Assembly (NCBI GenBank): GCA_963930655.1
Contig: OZ005610.1
Span: forward strand, 25,630,501-25,694,500
Length of the DNA: 64,000 nt
Direction of reading: 5' to 3'
Origin: Myrica gale
Lineage: Eukaryota; Streptophyta; Magnoliopsida; Fagales; Myricaceae
Part shown: positions 12,636 to 24,900 of the stretch, one piece after another
How positions within the stretch are numbered: the stretch's first letter is position 1
How the letters are laid out: each line of letters opens with the position of its first letter
The notes under the pieces: generated by a model
The model's input: the letters and a program-made list of their open reading frames with translations, nothing else
What the model was told of the DNA's origin: nothing
Databases searched by the model: none
Program-made: the position numbers and the translations under genes

Positions 12636-12836
12636 CATGCTAAAATTTTGAGGTGGTTAAAATTTTGGGATGTTGGAGTGTGTGAAAAAGTGAATAAATA
12701 GATCATTTTAATAAATTTTTTATATTTATTTGTAGTGAAAAAAGATAATTTGATGGAGATAGTAAGAATTTTTTGTAGTTATTTTATTAGATCAAAATTT
12801 TGGGTGCCTAAAATTTTAACTCCGAAACACCATCCC
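12636..12836 (-). mobile_element. MITE of a family with two copies in this window
   Basis: The segment is bounded by paired AAAATTTT words: CTAAAATTTTGAGG and TTAAAATTTTGGG at the left, and ATCAAAATTTTGGG and CTAAAATTTTAACTCC at the right. The inside is AT-rich and non-coding. Its reverse complement shares the same order of words with 26386-26585: AAAATTTTA near both ends, ATCAAAT plus AT-rich sequence, and TCACTTTTTCAC or a variant. Exact ends and target duplication are not clear. Confidence 0.5.
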
Positions 12837-13118
12837 CGCACATGGGAACGAAGAACTGTATCGGTATAACTCAAATATATATATATATAGCTTATATAAA
12901 TTCCAGAGGGTTGGCCAAAGTGATTAAAGTTTGAGTCTTGGTAACATGCTACTTTTAAGATTTCAAGTTCAAAATCAAATAGGTGCTATTAATATTTTGG
13001 GATCACCTCAAAACCTTTAGTATGTTAATTAATTACCCTATTAGTGTGAAACGAGCGACTACATAGACTCCAAAATTAATTGAATTGCATGTAAGTTGAT
13101 CCGGAGATCTTGTTACAA

Positions 13119-13142
13119 TATATATATATATATATATATATA
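13119..13142. repeat. (AT)n microsatellite
   Basis: An uninterrupted run of about twelve AT/TA dinucleotides in intergenic sequence upstream of WUS. A shorter run lies near 12876-12888. Confidence 0.9.
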
Positions 13143-15422
13143 AAAGAAGCATGATTTAATAAGAGATTAGGATATCCAAAATAATTAGTATTTAAAGTAT
13201 GTTTGAAGCACAAGTCTTAAGAAGAAGAATTTCCTATTCCATAATATTTTTTATCATGTTTTGCCAGGAAAATACTTCTGCAGAAGTGTTCATCTCTCAC
13301 TCTTGTTGCCTTTTCGAATTTGCCTATCGCTGCAACTTCAGAAACAATACCAAATAGCTCTAGCTAGCTATAGGCTGTTCCTTATCCTGAAGTATGAGAT
13401 ATGCTAGTGATGAAAAGTGGACGTAGCATCTACTAAGTAGGATAATTATTATAAACCTCACCTCTGATTAACTCGGCATCCAATCTTGCGCGCAGCTAGG
13501 AACCTTTTCTCCTACACACGTAACACACACTCGTGGCAGGCCGTGAGATTATTGGTCTTTTGTTTCGCAAAGCTGATTTTCGTTGTGTCACTGAATTATA
13601 GAGGGCATGCCCCCAGCCGAAAATGAAGGAAAAAGGAAGAAAAGAAACCACGAGGCATGCAGAGGGCCCATATGGGGCGTTGGGGTGCTCAACCGCGGGG
13701 CGTGCTTGGGAATTGGGGAGGGTGTAAAAGCCGCAGTGGGAAAGGGCAAAGAATGATGGAGCTTTTGATGATTGATCGCTCATATATCGTATGCATACAT
13801 AAAACCTCCAGAAGGCAGAAACCATGACAATCCCGGCCCCTATTCAATGCCTTGGCATTTATTTTCGGGACGCGTGCTCCGTAGCACAAAGGACTAGAGC
13901 CATCATGATAGTGATTTTTTCTGCCTTCTTTGCACTTTCGCCCTCAGGTTTTTGGTGTATCTCTGTTTCCCCTCCTAGTTTGAAGAAACTCTTAAGAGGA
14001 AATGGAACCACTGCTCCCATTACCGCAGGAACAGCATATGGGTTTGATATTGGAAGCTGGTTTTGTTTCATTAATTATAGGTTTTGATCCTCTCATGAAC
14101 AAATTAGAACCTTTTTTTCAGGTAAAAAAGAAAACCGTACACTAATCTCTTGCTGTGCTTAAAACAAAGTAGATGTGGACTGCACTGTGATTGACTTGGG
14201 AGTCCACCGTCCACGTAAAACCTCTTGCTAGGCATATGCGGAGGCCCCTCTCCACACATATATACCATTTAAGTCACAACTTCAATTGTGAGAGATTGAA
14301 CTTGGATCTGTCAAGACCTGCCAACTGACAGATAGTATCCCAAATCAAACCAATAACCCTCGAAGGAAGGGTCAAATTATAACTTAATTTTGAAATATAG
14401 AAGTCGAGTTTGTGCAACTTGTCCAACATGTCTTATGCTCACTATATGTAATTGGTATGAGATATCCAATGTATAAATCTCACCATAATCTTATGGTCAA
14501 GATGAACCATGTTTTAAAATTCATGACATATATAGAATTGATCACATCAACGTGTTTATTATAATAATTGGATTTAAGTATCTATTTTTAATTTGATTTT
14601 ATATAGTAAGGATTGATAGCTTTCTCGTTAGTGTAAGCGATTAATTAGTTCTTATGAGTTGTATCAACTAGTATAAGCAAGTGTACGTAGCTGCTGATGT
14701 TGTTGGTAGAGACTGGAATATTCCTATGATTTTTCTAGTACATAAAATATAGAATAACTCAAAGTGTCTGAGGTCCAGTGTCGTAATTTTATGATTCAAC
14801 ACATAAGTAGTCGACCCTGTGTTCAAAATTCTCATGATATAAAATAAAAAACGTATGCATTTAATTTAAACAAAATAATATTAATTAATGTTTTATTTTT
14901 TTGGCTTTTATAATTTGTTTAGTATATACTGATCAATCGCCCCAGTTGTCTTTTCACTCATGAAGTATAATTATAATTAATGCACATGCTGATCATAGGC
15001 AAAAGTAAAACAATATCAATTCCAAAAGCCTACCATAATTTATATATTCAACGACGTCGAATCATATGAGTGCTTCTGGACATATAGTTATAGAACATCG
15101 GCGCTGAAAACTAATAAACCAGCCATTAATTGCATGCCATATTAACATCTTTCGAATCCATATCGTTTGGGGGATGTATAAGTACAGCATGAATGCACGT
15201 ATGGTCATATATTCATGCACCCTGAGAACGAATTATGATTATCTTCCATTAGAAAGTTCAACCAGAAGTTTTGGTTACATTACCAGCTTAGACGCGTTTA
15301 AGTACTTGAGGTAAATTCCATGGAATATCTGTGCTTTCTGCCACCTTTAATGGACATAAAATGAACTTGGCCAAAAGGGATATATACTTTAAATCAACCA
15401 CGCACGTCACAGACTGCGTGTA

Positions 15423-15785
15423 GGAACTATTAGAATTTACACAATATGTGAAAGGTGGACCAAACTCAACTCTAAAAGACGTCTTGAGGAGTGAGGGATG
15501 TTATAACCTTATAAGGACCACATTGACTAGTTTCTCTAGCAATGTGAGACTTCCAACACGCTCCCTTAGGTGTGGCGAGAGGACATCCAAGCCAACACGT
15601 GAAAACGTGTGACGGTAGGACCACAAACTAGGAATCTGGCTCCGATACCATATTAAAATTTACACCGTATGTGAAAGGTGAGCCTAACTCAACTCTAAAA
15701 GAAGCCTTGAGGAGTGAGAGATGTCATAACCTATAAGGACCACATTGACTAATTTCTCTAGCAATGTGAGACTTCCAACAGGAAC
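15423..15785 (-). mobile_element. TRIM-type miniature LTR retrotransposon
   Basis: Two direct repeats of about 130 bp (15428-15558 and 15651-15780) flank only 92 bp. Read on the minus strand the LTR starts TGTTGGAAGTCTCACATTGC and ends CTAATA or TTTTAATA. Directly after the upstream LTR on that strand is TGGTATCGGAGCC (complement of 15638-15650). It differs by one base from the standard primer-binding site for initiator methionine tRNA, TGGTATCAGAGCC. A purine-rich tract AAGGGAGCG sits just before the second LTR. The element is flanked by the identical 5-bp duplication GGAAC (15423-15427, 15781-15785). It has no coding capacity, as is usual for TRIMs. Confidence 0.92.
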
Positions 15786-16722
15786 TCTGAGTTTTCTTGG
15801 AATCTTTTTCATGGAAATAGAGCTTGTAATTTTCTAATTGGTAGTTTTCGTTCCAGCCATATTCGTTCATAAAATTCCAGAACCGGTTGTTCAGATAAAT
15901 TGATCGAAATGTTGGGTTTTGTCGAAGTTGCTACAATTTTTCTGCGTACGAGGCTCGCGGCCAGGATTGTTCTCAAAGCTTGAATTCTTCCAGAGCAGCC
16001 TTCCATGCTCCACGCACGTACCGGCGTACCGCACTAATTAATCCCCCAGTTGGCGCAGAAGTACAACCAGGAAAAAGCTAAAATCCCTGAAATTCCTAGA
16101 GAGGATACGAGCTTAAGGTAGGGTAACAGGACCGAAAAACAGAAACCCTAGTGGAAAAGTCTCATGCATAGCTTGGGACCCGTTTGAGGGAGTTCATCAA
16201 ACGGATTTTACGGTTTTGCCCATTACACCTTTAGGTAAGTACAAGAATATTTCTAGTCTAGTAGTCTGGCTCTTGGGCCTGGTAAAAAAGAGGACCATAT
16301 CTCCATTAAAAGACGGACCCTCGTGAATCTGGATGACACTCCACATCAGTTTAGCAACTTGCCATTCATTCATTCATTTAGAAGCCTCTCTTCTTTCTTT
16401 CTTTCCATCCATCCAGTATATTATTTCCTGCTCAATATTCTACGTTTCACCTCCGCCTCTCTCTTTCTCTCACTCACACAGACAAGGAGCTTAATAATTC
16501 GGTACCTGGCCATGCCTTTCATCCAAGTAATTCCACTGATACCCTCCTTTCTAAACCCTCTTTTGTCCCTTCCCTTTTTATGAACTCTTCTCTGTCAACT
16601 TCAGTCCTTCTCTCCCAGATATTGCTCTGATTTCCTCTCTCCATCCCTCCATGTGCCCCCTTAGCCTCCCTACTATTATAACCCACGCCCTTCTCACCAT
16701 TTCATACACTCCCTCTCGCCTA

Positions 16723-16761
<39 letters not shown>

Positions 16762-16867
16762 ACCCCCTCCATCTCTCTCTCTCTCTATCTCTCACCCTCT
16801 CCATCTCTCTATCTCTCTCGGTGCTTTTGTTTGCTTCCTTTTGTTTTGTTGTTCTTTTCAATTAATC
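15786..16867. promoter_or_regulatory. WUS proximal promoter and 5' untranslated region
   Basis: This is the 1.1 kb between the TRIM element and the WUS start codon. From about 16380 the plus strand becomes strongly pyrimidine-rich, with CT microsatellites at 16729-16757 and 16770-16820, typical of plant 5' leaders and of GA/CT tracts bound by BASIC PENTACYSTEINE factors. The transcription start is not determinable by eye. Small open frames upstream are CT-repeat artefacts. Confidence 0.5.
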
Positions 16868-18355
16868 ATGGAACCTCAACAACAACAAAACCAACAACCT
16901 CCAAGCGAGGATGGCGGCAGTGGAAAAGGGGGATTTCTATGCAGGCCAAGCAGTACACGCTGGACTCCCTCAACTGACCAGATAAGAATTCTGAAGGACC
17001 TTTACTATAACAATGGAGTTAGGTCCCCAAGTGCTGAGCAGATTCAGAGGATCTCTGCTAGGCTGAGACAATACGGCAAGATAGAAGGGAAGAACGTCTT
17101 TTATTGGTTTCAGAATCACAAAGCTCGTGAAAGGCAGAAGAAAAGGTTCAATACTGATGTGCCCATGCAAAGAGGGGTTGGTAATGGAATTTGGAAACCT
17201 GAAGAATCTGTTAACACCAAGCATCCCACGGCCAACATAACCCCTGGTGAAACAAATGCTCGTATAATCTCTATTCTGTTCTTCCTCTTCTTTCTCATTC
17301 GTGGTCTTTTAGTTTACTAATAATTTCTGATTGATTACCGAGAAATTTGAGTTCCTTAATCATCTTGGCGTCCGTGGTTTGCAGGGTTTTCTACTTCATC
17401 TTCGTCTTCTTCTGGGGTTGTTTCTGTGGGCCAGATGGGGACCTATGGATATGGACCCGTCACCATGGAGAAGAGCTTTAGGGTAAGTGCCGTTGACTAA
17501 GGTTTCGGACAAAGTTGCTTTGGATGTGTTATGATGGAACTAGTCTACTGAGTATTAATTAATGTTCTTCTAGCTAAAACCATCTCTTCAAGTATACAGA
17601 AATCGTAGGGAACCAAGAAAAAAGTTGGACCCCATGTGATCGTGGGGCAAGTTTAATCTACTTATAGGAGAATAGAATCGTTTGTTTGTTATATATCTAT
17701 TTGAACAATAAAAGGGGGAGACAAACTAGACTATTCCACTCTTCAAACCCTTGAAAATGTGTAAAAGAGAAGAGACCCTCGGCCGGTGTCCTTCTCTTAA
17801 AATAGCAAAATATCAAGGGAAGACTTCCAAGTGAAAAACAAAGCCCCTTGGGGCCAAACTTATAAAAGAGCTGATGGATAAGAGAAAAGGAAAAGCGAAG
17901 AATATGCATGTTTAACCAATGGTAATTTTACAAATGAAAAAAGAAGTATTTCGTCTTCTATTTAGAGCTTGTCTCTAAATTCTCTTCTCTGTCTCAAGCA
18001 GGACTGCTCAATATCAACTGGAGTTAGCGGTGGTATTGGTGGATCTATTAGCCACAACTTTGGATGGGTAGGGGTTGATCCCTATTCTACATCCTACACT
18101 CTCTTTGACAAGAGAAGATCACTAGAAGAAAACCTGGGGGAAGACCAAGCAGAAGAAGAAGCTGCTCCAGAGATAGAAACTCTCCCACTGTTCCCTATGC
18201 ATGGTGATGATATCAATGGCTTCTGCAACATTAACCCTTCATCTGACGGCTACTACACCATCTGGTATCGGTCTGGCGGCGATGACGGCAATAGCGGTTA
18301 TCGCACCTCCCTCGAGCTTAGTCTCAACTCTTGCTCTCGCCGATCTTCACCCTAA
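16868..18355 (+). CDS. WUS: WUSCHEL homeodomain transcription factor
   Basis: WUS is the nuclear, mobile homeodomain factor that maintains stem cells of the shoot and floral meristems. Exons are 16868-17261, 17385-17482 and 18002-18355, all with GT-AG introns in matching phase, giving 281 aa (Arabidopsis WUS 292). The WOX homeodomain spans about residues 29-94, from [20 protein letters not shown] to the recognition helix [19 protein letters not shown]; the extra Tyr typical of WUS is present. Exon 2 ends [14 protein letters not shown]. Exon 3 has an acidic stretch ([18 protein letters not shown]), the WUS box TLPLFPMH, and a C-terminal EAR-like motif LELSLNS. WUS box and EAR motif recruit TOPLESS corepressors. 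The ATG was chosen because [12 protein letters not shown] fits WUS N-termini and follows the CT-rich leader; the open frame extends upstream only through repeat sequence. Domains and length indicate a functional gene. Confidence 0.96.
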
Positions 18356-21300
18356 CATTCGAGTCCACCATAATGTTCTCTGAATTAGCTGGTATTAATT
18401 AATTATATGGTATCTAGCTGTGTGCTCATTTAATAACGGTAGCTTATCAACATGCTTCCGTTCTTAATTGGCTCAAAAGTACTTGAGAAGTTGACAAGTG
18501 TAATGCAAAGAACTTAATGAGTGATTTAGTTTAATGGTTTGTTTGTTGTTTTCAAAGAATATTCCATGAAAATCTGCAACTGGGTGAATTAAGAACGCCA
18601 ACAGAGTAATGATTAGGGGAAGATGACGTCTCTTTGTTAATGATTAGTATTTTGAGCTTTGCAAACCAAAACAAATCCGGCCTCGTCAATGTCTGCATGA
18701 TTAGTCCAGGACTTGTGGGGGTTAAAATATGGGTTTCTGTCACTTTCAGTGAAGTAAGTAATGTTATTAATGATCTGACCATTTTTTCAAGCTAACTTTG
18801 AACGGTGATTGATCAGCTGCTCCCACGCGCATCAGCTACGAGTGGGAAGTGATCTCCCGACAGAGATTTTAAGTGGGAACCCTGGGAGGAAAGGGTTGTG
18901 CCCCCTAGGCCCTAAACCACAGTGCATCCGTTTTCCGGGAATCATTTGGTGCTGTGTATGCTTCGAAAAGATTTCGCCAATGAAATGTAATGGCATAAAG
19001 AATAACTTCACTGAAGGAAGGGAACTGTTAGGGGAAAGCATATATGATGTAAGTTCGCTTAGAAAAAAAAATATATGATGTAAGTTCAGAGAATGTGCAA
19101 AGTGGGGTTTAGATTTCGAAGTTTGAACCCACTTCGTGTAACCCGCACGGCGCAACGTACGTTCTCGATTTTCTTCTCCAAAAAATATCGAATGCGAATT
19201 TTTTTGGGTGCCCAAGTTGCATGTTGGCTCAAGGAAGTACGTCCTTAGAAGGCGTTTACTGCCAAGAAAGAAGTTTACCCAGCCCCACCAGTTCTGGCAC
19301 CATCCATTCTTCGCCATCGTTTGAACACTACAGTACTAATCGTCGTCACTTTCCTGCTGAGAGCCCAAAAAAAGGAATCCCGTTCCTTCTTCTAAGGTGG
19401 GAATAAGATTTGGTGTCACGAAGCATTATTGCAACCTTTCCGTCCCTCATCCTAAGGTCAAATCAACTTGCCACATGGTTTGAAAAAGGATTTTAACCAT
19501 ATGGCGGTTCCCCACATGAAGCAATGGGGCTAAGATCTCGAATTCCCTAGCCTTCGCCAACACAACACAGTGACCTAATTTGACAAATGGGAATGGTTTG
19601 AAGGATGATAACATCCCATACAGGAGTGAAGCTAAGAAAAAATCATGAAGTCATTGGTGTTAGAGAGCGTGCTAACATAAGTCACTTGTTAATTTGATCA
19701 AATAATGTCCACTTACAGAGAATATCCCTTTCAGTATATTCTCTCTTTCTTTTATCATTCTACGCCCCTAAACTATAAAAATAACCTCAAATAGGGGTTT
19801 CAACTCTCACTTTCAACACGGTGAGTTAGAAAATTACTAAATGTTATCAATTTGTGCTTTTAAAAAAGATCAAACTGTGAAAAATCGTGTCACGTGTTAT
19901 AAATGAGTCATGCAACACGGTTTTGATAGTTAGATTTTATTTTTCTGGCACAAATTGATTGATTCTGAAAGCTTGGGGGTTTAATGTGCCAAAAAGATGG
20001 TAGTTGGGACCTCTTATTGAAATTGTTTTAATAGTTTAGGAAAGCAAACTGACCTTTTTCTCCATTATAATACCTATATTTTTGCTTAGCAGTTTACAAC
20101 AAAGTCAGTGATTATTCTTTTACATACTATGCATTCCTGATGAGCAACTTGCTTTACCCTTATAGGCCATCTTTTTAGTCCTGAGCACTCTCGTTTGGCC
20201 ACTTATTAACCGAAAGTACTCATTTCCAGAGCCTTGTGGTAAGTACATTTGGAGCTGTACCAAACTCAGAAGCTGTACAGATGGAGTGTTTGTGATGACA
20301 TGCGCATGGACGTTCAACAAGTGCAATTCATAGGGGTCGCCATCAACAAGATTTTGGACGGATGCATTCCATAAATTCCTCAGACAAGCTGCTTCCATAG
20401 GGTTTGTGGCTGGGAATGGCTTTAATGTCCTTTACGGCACTGAGCCGGACTTTAGGAAACTATATAGACAGCGCCTTCTATTCCCGGTTGACGAATATAT
20501 GGAGATTTAGCTGTGGATCCAAGAGGATCTTTGAAGCTTTTTGAGACTTCAAGTACGCAATGCCCTTTACGAGTAATATGTGGGATAGCATGCCCCACGA
20601 GGAATAGCGTTCAAGTACGCAATGCCCTTCCAAGGGATTGCTGTGCCTTTCAACTACGCTATGTTTTGACCCCACCTGCCCGTATGGGCTTTGCTTCTTA
20701 CCATTTCGGCCATTATTGTGAGGACCCTCCGAGTCCTGCACTACAATCCAATCTGCCTCTAAAAGGTGGCTAACTTTTTAGCTTTATCTTTGTCCTCAAC
20801 CTCGCCAGTATTACACGAGTAGAAATTCGGAGCCCAACATCTGTTTTTTCTCGTCAAACAAACAAAATGAAAAGAAAAGATTATCAGGATCTACATTGTC
20901 GCCTTCCGTACTATGAGCACGTTTGGGAAAGATCTGTGTTTTCCCATCAATAAGAACTGCTATTCTACCTAATTTCCTCATTCGGTTGTATTCGTTTACT
21001 TAAACAGGTGAATTTTGATCAGGCCAAATTGTACAATAAATTTGTTAACACGTCGTAGCCCCCACACCCACAAAAAAAAAACCTTTTCCGACACCTATGA
21101 TTAGCAGAAATAACCTCAGATTTAGAATAGATATGTCTGTACCACCACACAGACTGGCACGATATAAGTCAATTAAAATCTAGAGTGAAGTTCTCTCCAT
21201 TTAGATTCACAGTAAGGTACACTGAACAATCAATAAGATGGTGGAAATGGCGAAAATAACTCCATGAGACCTGAACCACAGGCTAGGAATAGCGATTTCT

Positions 21301-21942
21301 ACCACCAAAAAATAAACCACATGAATTTGGCAGGTCCTGTTTTCCGGGTTCAGAACATCATGGAGAAAATCTAACATTTAGAATCATATAGCTAAGAAGG
21401 ATTTTGCGAACACATTCTTCAAATCCGTGTCCGCTTTAGTTTGTTTTCTTGTGCCTGCATGCATTTGTCACTATTTCTTGGGTTTGCTTTTTGGCAGTTG
21501 ATTCGTGTGTACTAACTCATGCTTGTATTTGGGGAAAGCGGGAGGATTTGGAGCCTGTTTCTCAGAAATACAAACAACGCAGGAATGGGGCATCACATTA
21601 GAACCAAGACATGGGTACATGGTCAGGGTCGGGCAGCAATATTTCTGATTGGGGCTTGAATCCCTCCCAGCCGCCACCCTTACCATAGATTTTTCCTTCA
21701 GAACAAGTTCAATGAAAAGCATGTAATACTCCATCCAGGAAGTAACTGGAACATCTACCACACTCTGCAACAGAACATATTTGCCTTCTTGTTGTTCTAT
21801 AACTGTCCCTGCAAAGTGCACAATTTTAGAGGGAATAGGAAAATTTGTCTGTAATTCCAAGCTTTAATAAACAATAGAGGCGGAAATTGTAACCTTTTGA
21901 CTGCTTCACGCTTGACTTACAGATTTGTTGATGACAGAATTT
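18356..21942. other. Intergenic between WUS and the WDR82-like gene
   Basis: No gene supported. Several short open frames on both strands lack motifs. The first few hundred bases are probably the WUS 3' untranslated region; the last few hundred before 21943 are the 3' side of the convergently oriented WDR82-like gene. A minus-strand frame at 21471-21860 has no recognisable domain. Confidence 0.5.
20548..20663. repeat. Spaced direct repeats TTCAAGTACGCAATGCCCTT
   Basis: A perfect 20-bp word occurs at 20548-20567 and 20610-20629, and a degenerate copy, TTCAACTACGCTATG, lies near 20649. No transposon ends were found around them and no function is known. Confidence 0.7.
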
Positions 21943-24900
21943 CTACTTCCTTCCAACATAAGCTCCCAGCTTAGACAAGTCCGGTATCCAGAATGACAGC
22001 TCAGAGGAGCCAGTTACAAACATAAGACTTCCAGGAGCCCATTTTATCACTGGAGGCTCAGTGTCAGTGCTCATCCAACTAGCAACCTAGACAGTTTGAT
22101 GATAAGCACTACCAAGTCAGCAACATAACCTTTGTGCACAGGCATACATTTGCCAATCAAAATTTAGAATATCATATTTATTCTCTATTATCATACCTTC
22201 TCACCACAATTACCATCTGAGCAAATGTACAGGGGCAGGTCATTGCCATTTCCGCATACTTCGTTCATGCACTTTGTCTATATATGGTGGTATTGAAGAA
22301 GTCTCAAAATAGCAATCTATTTTGCATATCGATCTTGTGTGGTGTGGGTTTGTGGTCAGGAAACAAAAACATCTCGAGTGGTTTTGTGTGAGTGCATATC
22401 AGGTTACCTATTGTATAGCAGCTAAATAACAACGGCAACAGAAGTAGAAGAAACGAAGTAAAGTAACGGAATGATACAGGTGCATGGGAATGTACCTCTT
22501 TCCCACTCCGTACACTCCACGCATAAACACTACCATCACCCGAGCCTGTGTAAATCAAATGAAGAAAGTCAAATATGAAAAAATATTAGTTAATAGTAGT
22601 TGTGATGTGTTCAAGAGAGGAATGTGGGTAGGGCTGGGCAACATTGCCGCGCATTGCCGATGGTACCTCCACCAGCACTGAAACCGGCACCATAAGTGGT
22701 GACTGCCAGTCAGCTGTACTGGTGACGGTTTCCAGATTTAAAACGCCATTGTTTCTCATTAAAGGAAACCAATTTCGTTTTGAAGGTGCACTTCCTAATC
22801 TACCCGTACTCCCCTCCCCCCTTCCTTTTTTTCCTCTGGCCAGGGCAGGGACAGTGGCAAAAGCAAGCCACCCCCCTTGGCAGTAGCGGTGCCAGTTTAG
22901 GCAAAAACCCGCCCCACCACCTCTGCTGCCCAGCCCTTGATGTGGGATACAAGTCCAGTCACTAAGATATGTCCTTTCTTTGGCAAGTTAAAACGAAGGT
23001 AATTAGGAACATGATCCCAGTGAATATAGATTTTATTCCCATAAAACGAGTTCTGCAAAGAGGGCCATCGAGAAGCTCCGTATTTGAAGCCATGATATGT
23101 TCCCAGAACCAACAATATCAGATCCTACAGCTTCCTTCCAAAACTCAAGACTAGTGGTTTACATGAGAGAATTATTTAAACAGAAGGAACAATAAGCATA
23201 TATCAGGAACCACTCAGCAATAGAAGTTTCGAATTCTGAAGTATTTATCCAAATTATTCCTGGAAAGTAAAAACTGGAAGAGAACAGGGCAGTACCCGAG
23301 ATAACAAACATTCCCTCTGGACTGAAAGATGCCTCCAATGTGGAATTGCTAGAGACAGGCTTGACATTATATGTTGATAACTGAATCGACAGAGATCATA
23401 AAGCACACCCAAGGGTTAAATCATTTCCACAAAGGTAACCAATTTCAGATCATCTTGAATTAAGTTTTTCCATGACCTCAAGTAGATGAGATCAGCACCA
23501 TCTAACAGATAATTCTTATCAATAACGTACAGAGAACTTCATGGAAAAACTTTGAGTGCAGGGGTTGGAAATCTCACAAGTGTACCACGGAATGAATCAA
23601 GCACATGAATATGTCCATCCATAGTTGTTAAAAGCAAAAGTCTTCCATCATTGCTGAACTTCACAACGTTTGCATCAGATGCATCTCCCCCAACAGAAAA
23701 CATTTCAAAAGGACCCTAAAAAGTATTCAAATTTTGTCAAATTACCATCCTTTACAGATTTAACAACCTAGAAAGACCTAAGACTCCTGTGCTCTTGCAT
23801 GTCAACACTAACCTTTTCATACTTGCGAGCATCAAACATTCTTATGTATCCTCCGAAGGCAATTGCAAAGACTAGCCCTTGTTCATCATACGAGGTGGCA
23901 GGCCTTCCTTGTACACGTAAAAGACCCTAGATTGAAGATAATAGATAACTCCATTAAATAGGAAATATATTCTGTGGAAACCAAAAATCTACATGCAAAT
24001 ATCTCCACCTGACACTTCTCAGCTCGTTGATCCCAAAGCAAAACAGTTCGATCAAGAGAACCAGATATAAAGCATTCTTTCCGAGAGCACAAGCTGAGTG
24101 ACACAACCCTAGAAACAAGAGTCGAAGCATTATGACATTAAACAGCTATACTCAGTGGAAGTTGTCAATTGCGAAAGAAAAAGAAAAACAAAATGACAAT
24201 ATGCTGTAGTGTGAGAAATCAAACCTGTCATGGTGACCTTTGAAATACCGCAAATACTTGTTGTCATGCAATGATAATAGCCTCAAAGATTCTGATCAAG
24301 CTAATCAAATAAATAAATGATTCTACATAAACCATACACACGCAAATGTTTTTGGGATCAACTTACCATCCCAACCATTTTTTGAAGAGTATATGACTGT
24401 AGTAGGGTGAGAAGTAAAGCAAACGAGATCAACCCCATACTTTTTGCTGTTAATTGTCTTCAAACAGCTGGCAATAAAAAAAGGTGTCTCAACAATATGT
24501 ACCATTACCAAAATCAAGGACCCAGAGATTCAAAATCATGCCATGAACAAGTTTCAAAGGCAGTAGGACAATTTCATAGGCACGATTGATTAAGTTGCTT
24601 TAGTTGCAATCAACTCAAGCATAGCTGACATCTATAATATGAACCAAGGATGTCATTTTACAGTTCCCCTTAATTCCTCTTGATAAACCTACTGCACAAG
24701 TAACCCACAACTGAATCAATTTCTAAACCAAGTCCATGAGAGCAAATTCAGGACTGTTTTTGGATCTTAGAAATTTAAAAATTGTCCCAAGCGTATGGAT
24801 GTTCAACCCCATTATTGAAATAACATTGAAAGAACTTTCCACTCTCAGATCTCACAGAAAGCAGGGCCAAGGCTCCAAAGAAGTTAGTGAGTATCTGTCA

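Larger units (their letters stand above)
12233..15422. other. Intergenic, WUS upstream region, no gene seen
   Basis: AT-rich spacer with no supported gene. Open frames near 13.5-14.1 kb overlap on opposite strands without motifs. It contains a MITE at about 12636-12836, ATATAT runs near 12876-12888 and 13119-13142, and plain AT-rich sequence from 14.2 to 15.4 kb. Distal regulatory sequence of WUS may lie here, but none can be identified by eye. Confidence 0.5.

Noticed and set aside
13496..14087. Overlapping frames on both strands in the WUS upstream region
   Set aside because: No motif, splice partner or coding composition supports any of them.
16651..16977. Ser/Leu-rich frame upstream of WUS
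   Set aside because: Translation of CT microsatellites in the 5' leader, in a different frame from WUS.
21471..21860. 129-codon minus-strand frame
   Set aside because: Downstream of the WDR82 stop, no recognisable domain and no splice link; probably chance in 3' sequence.
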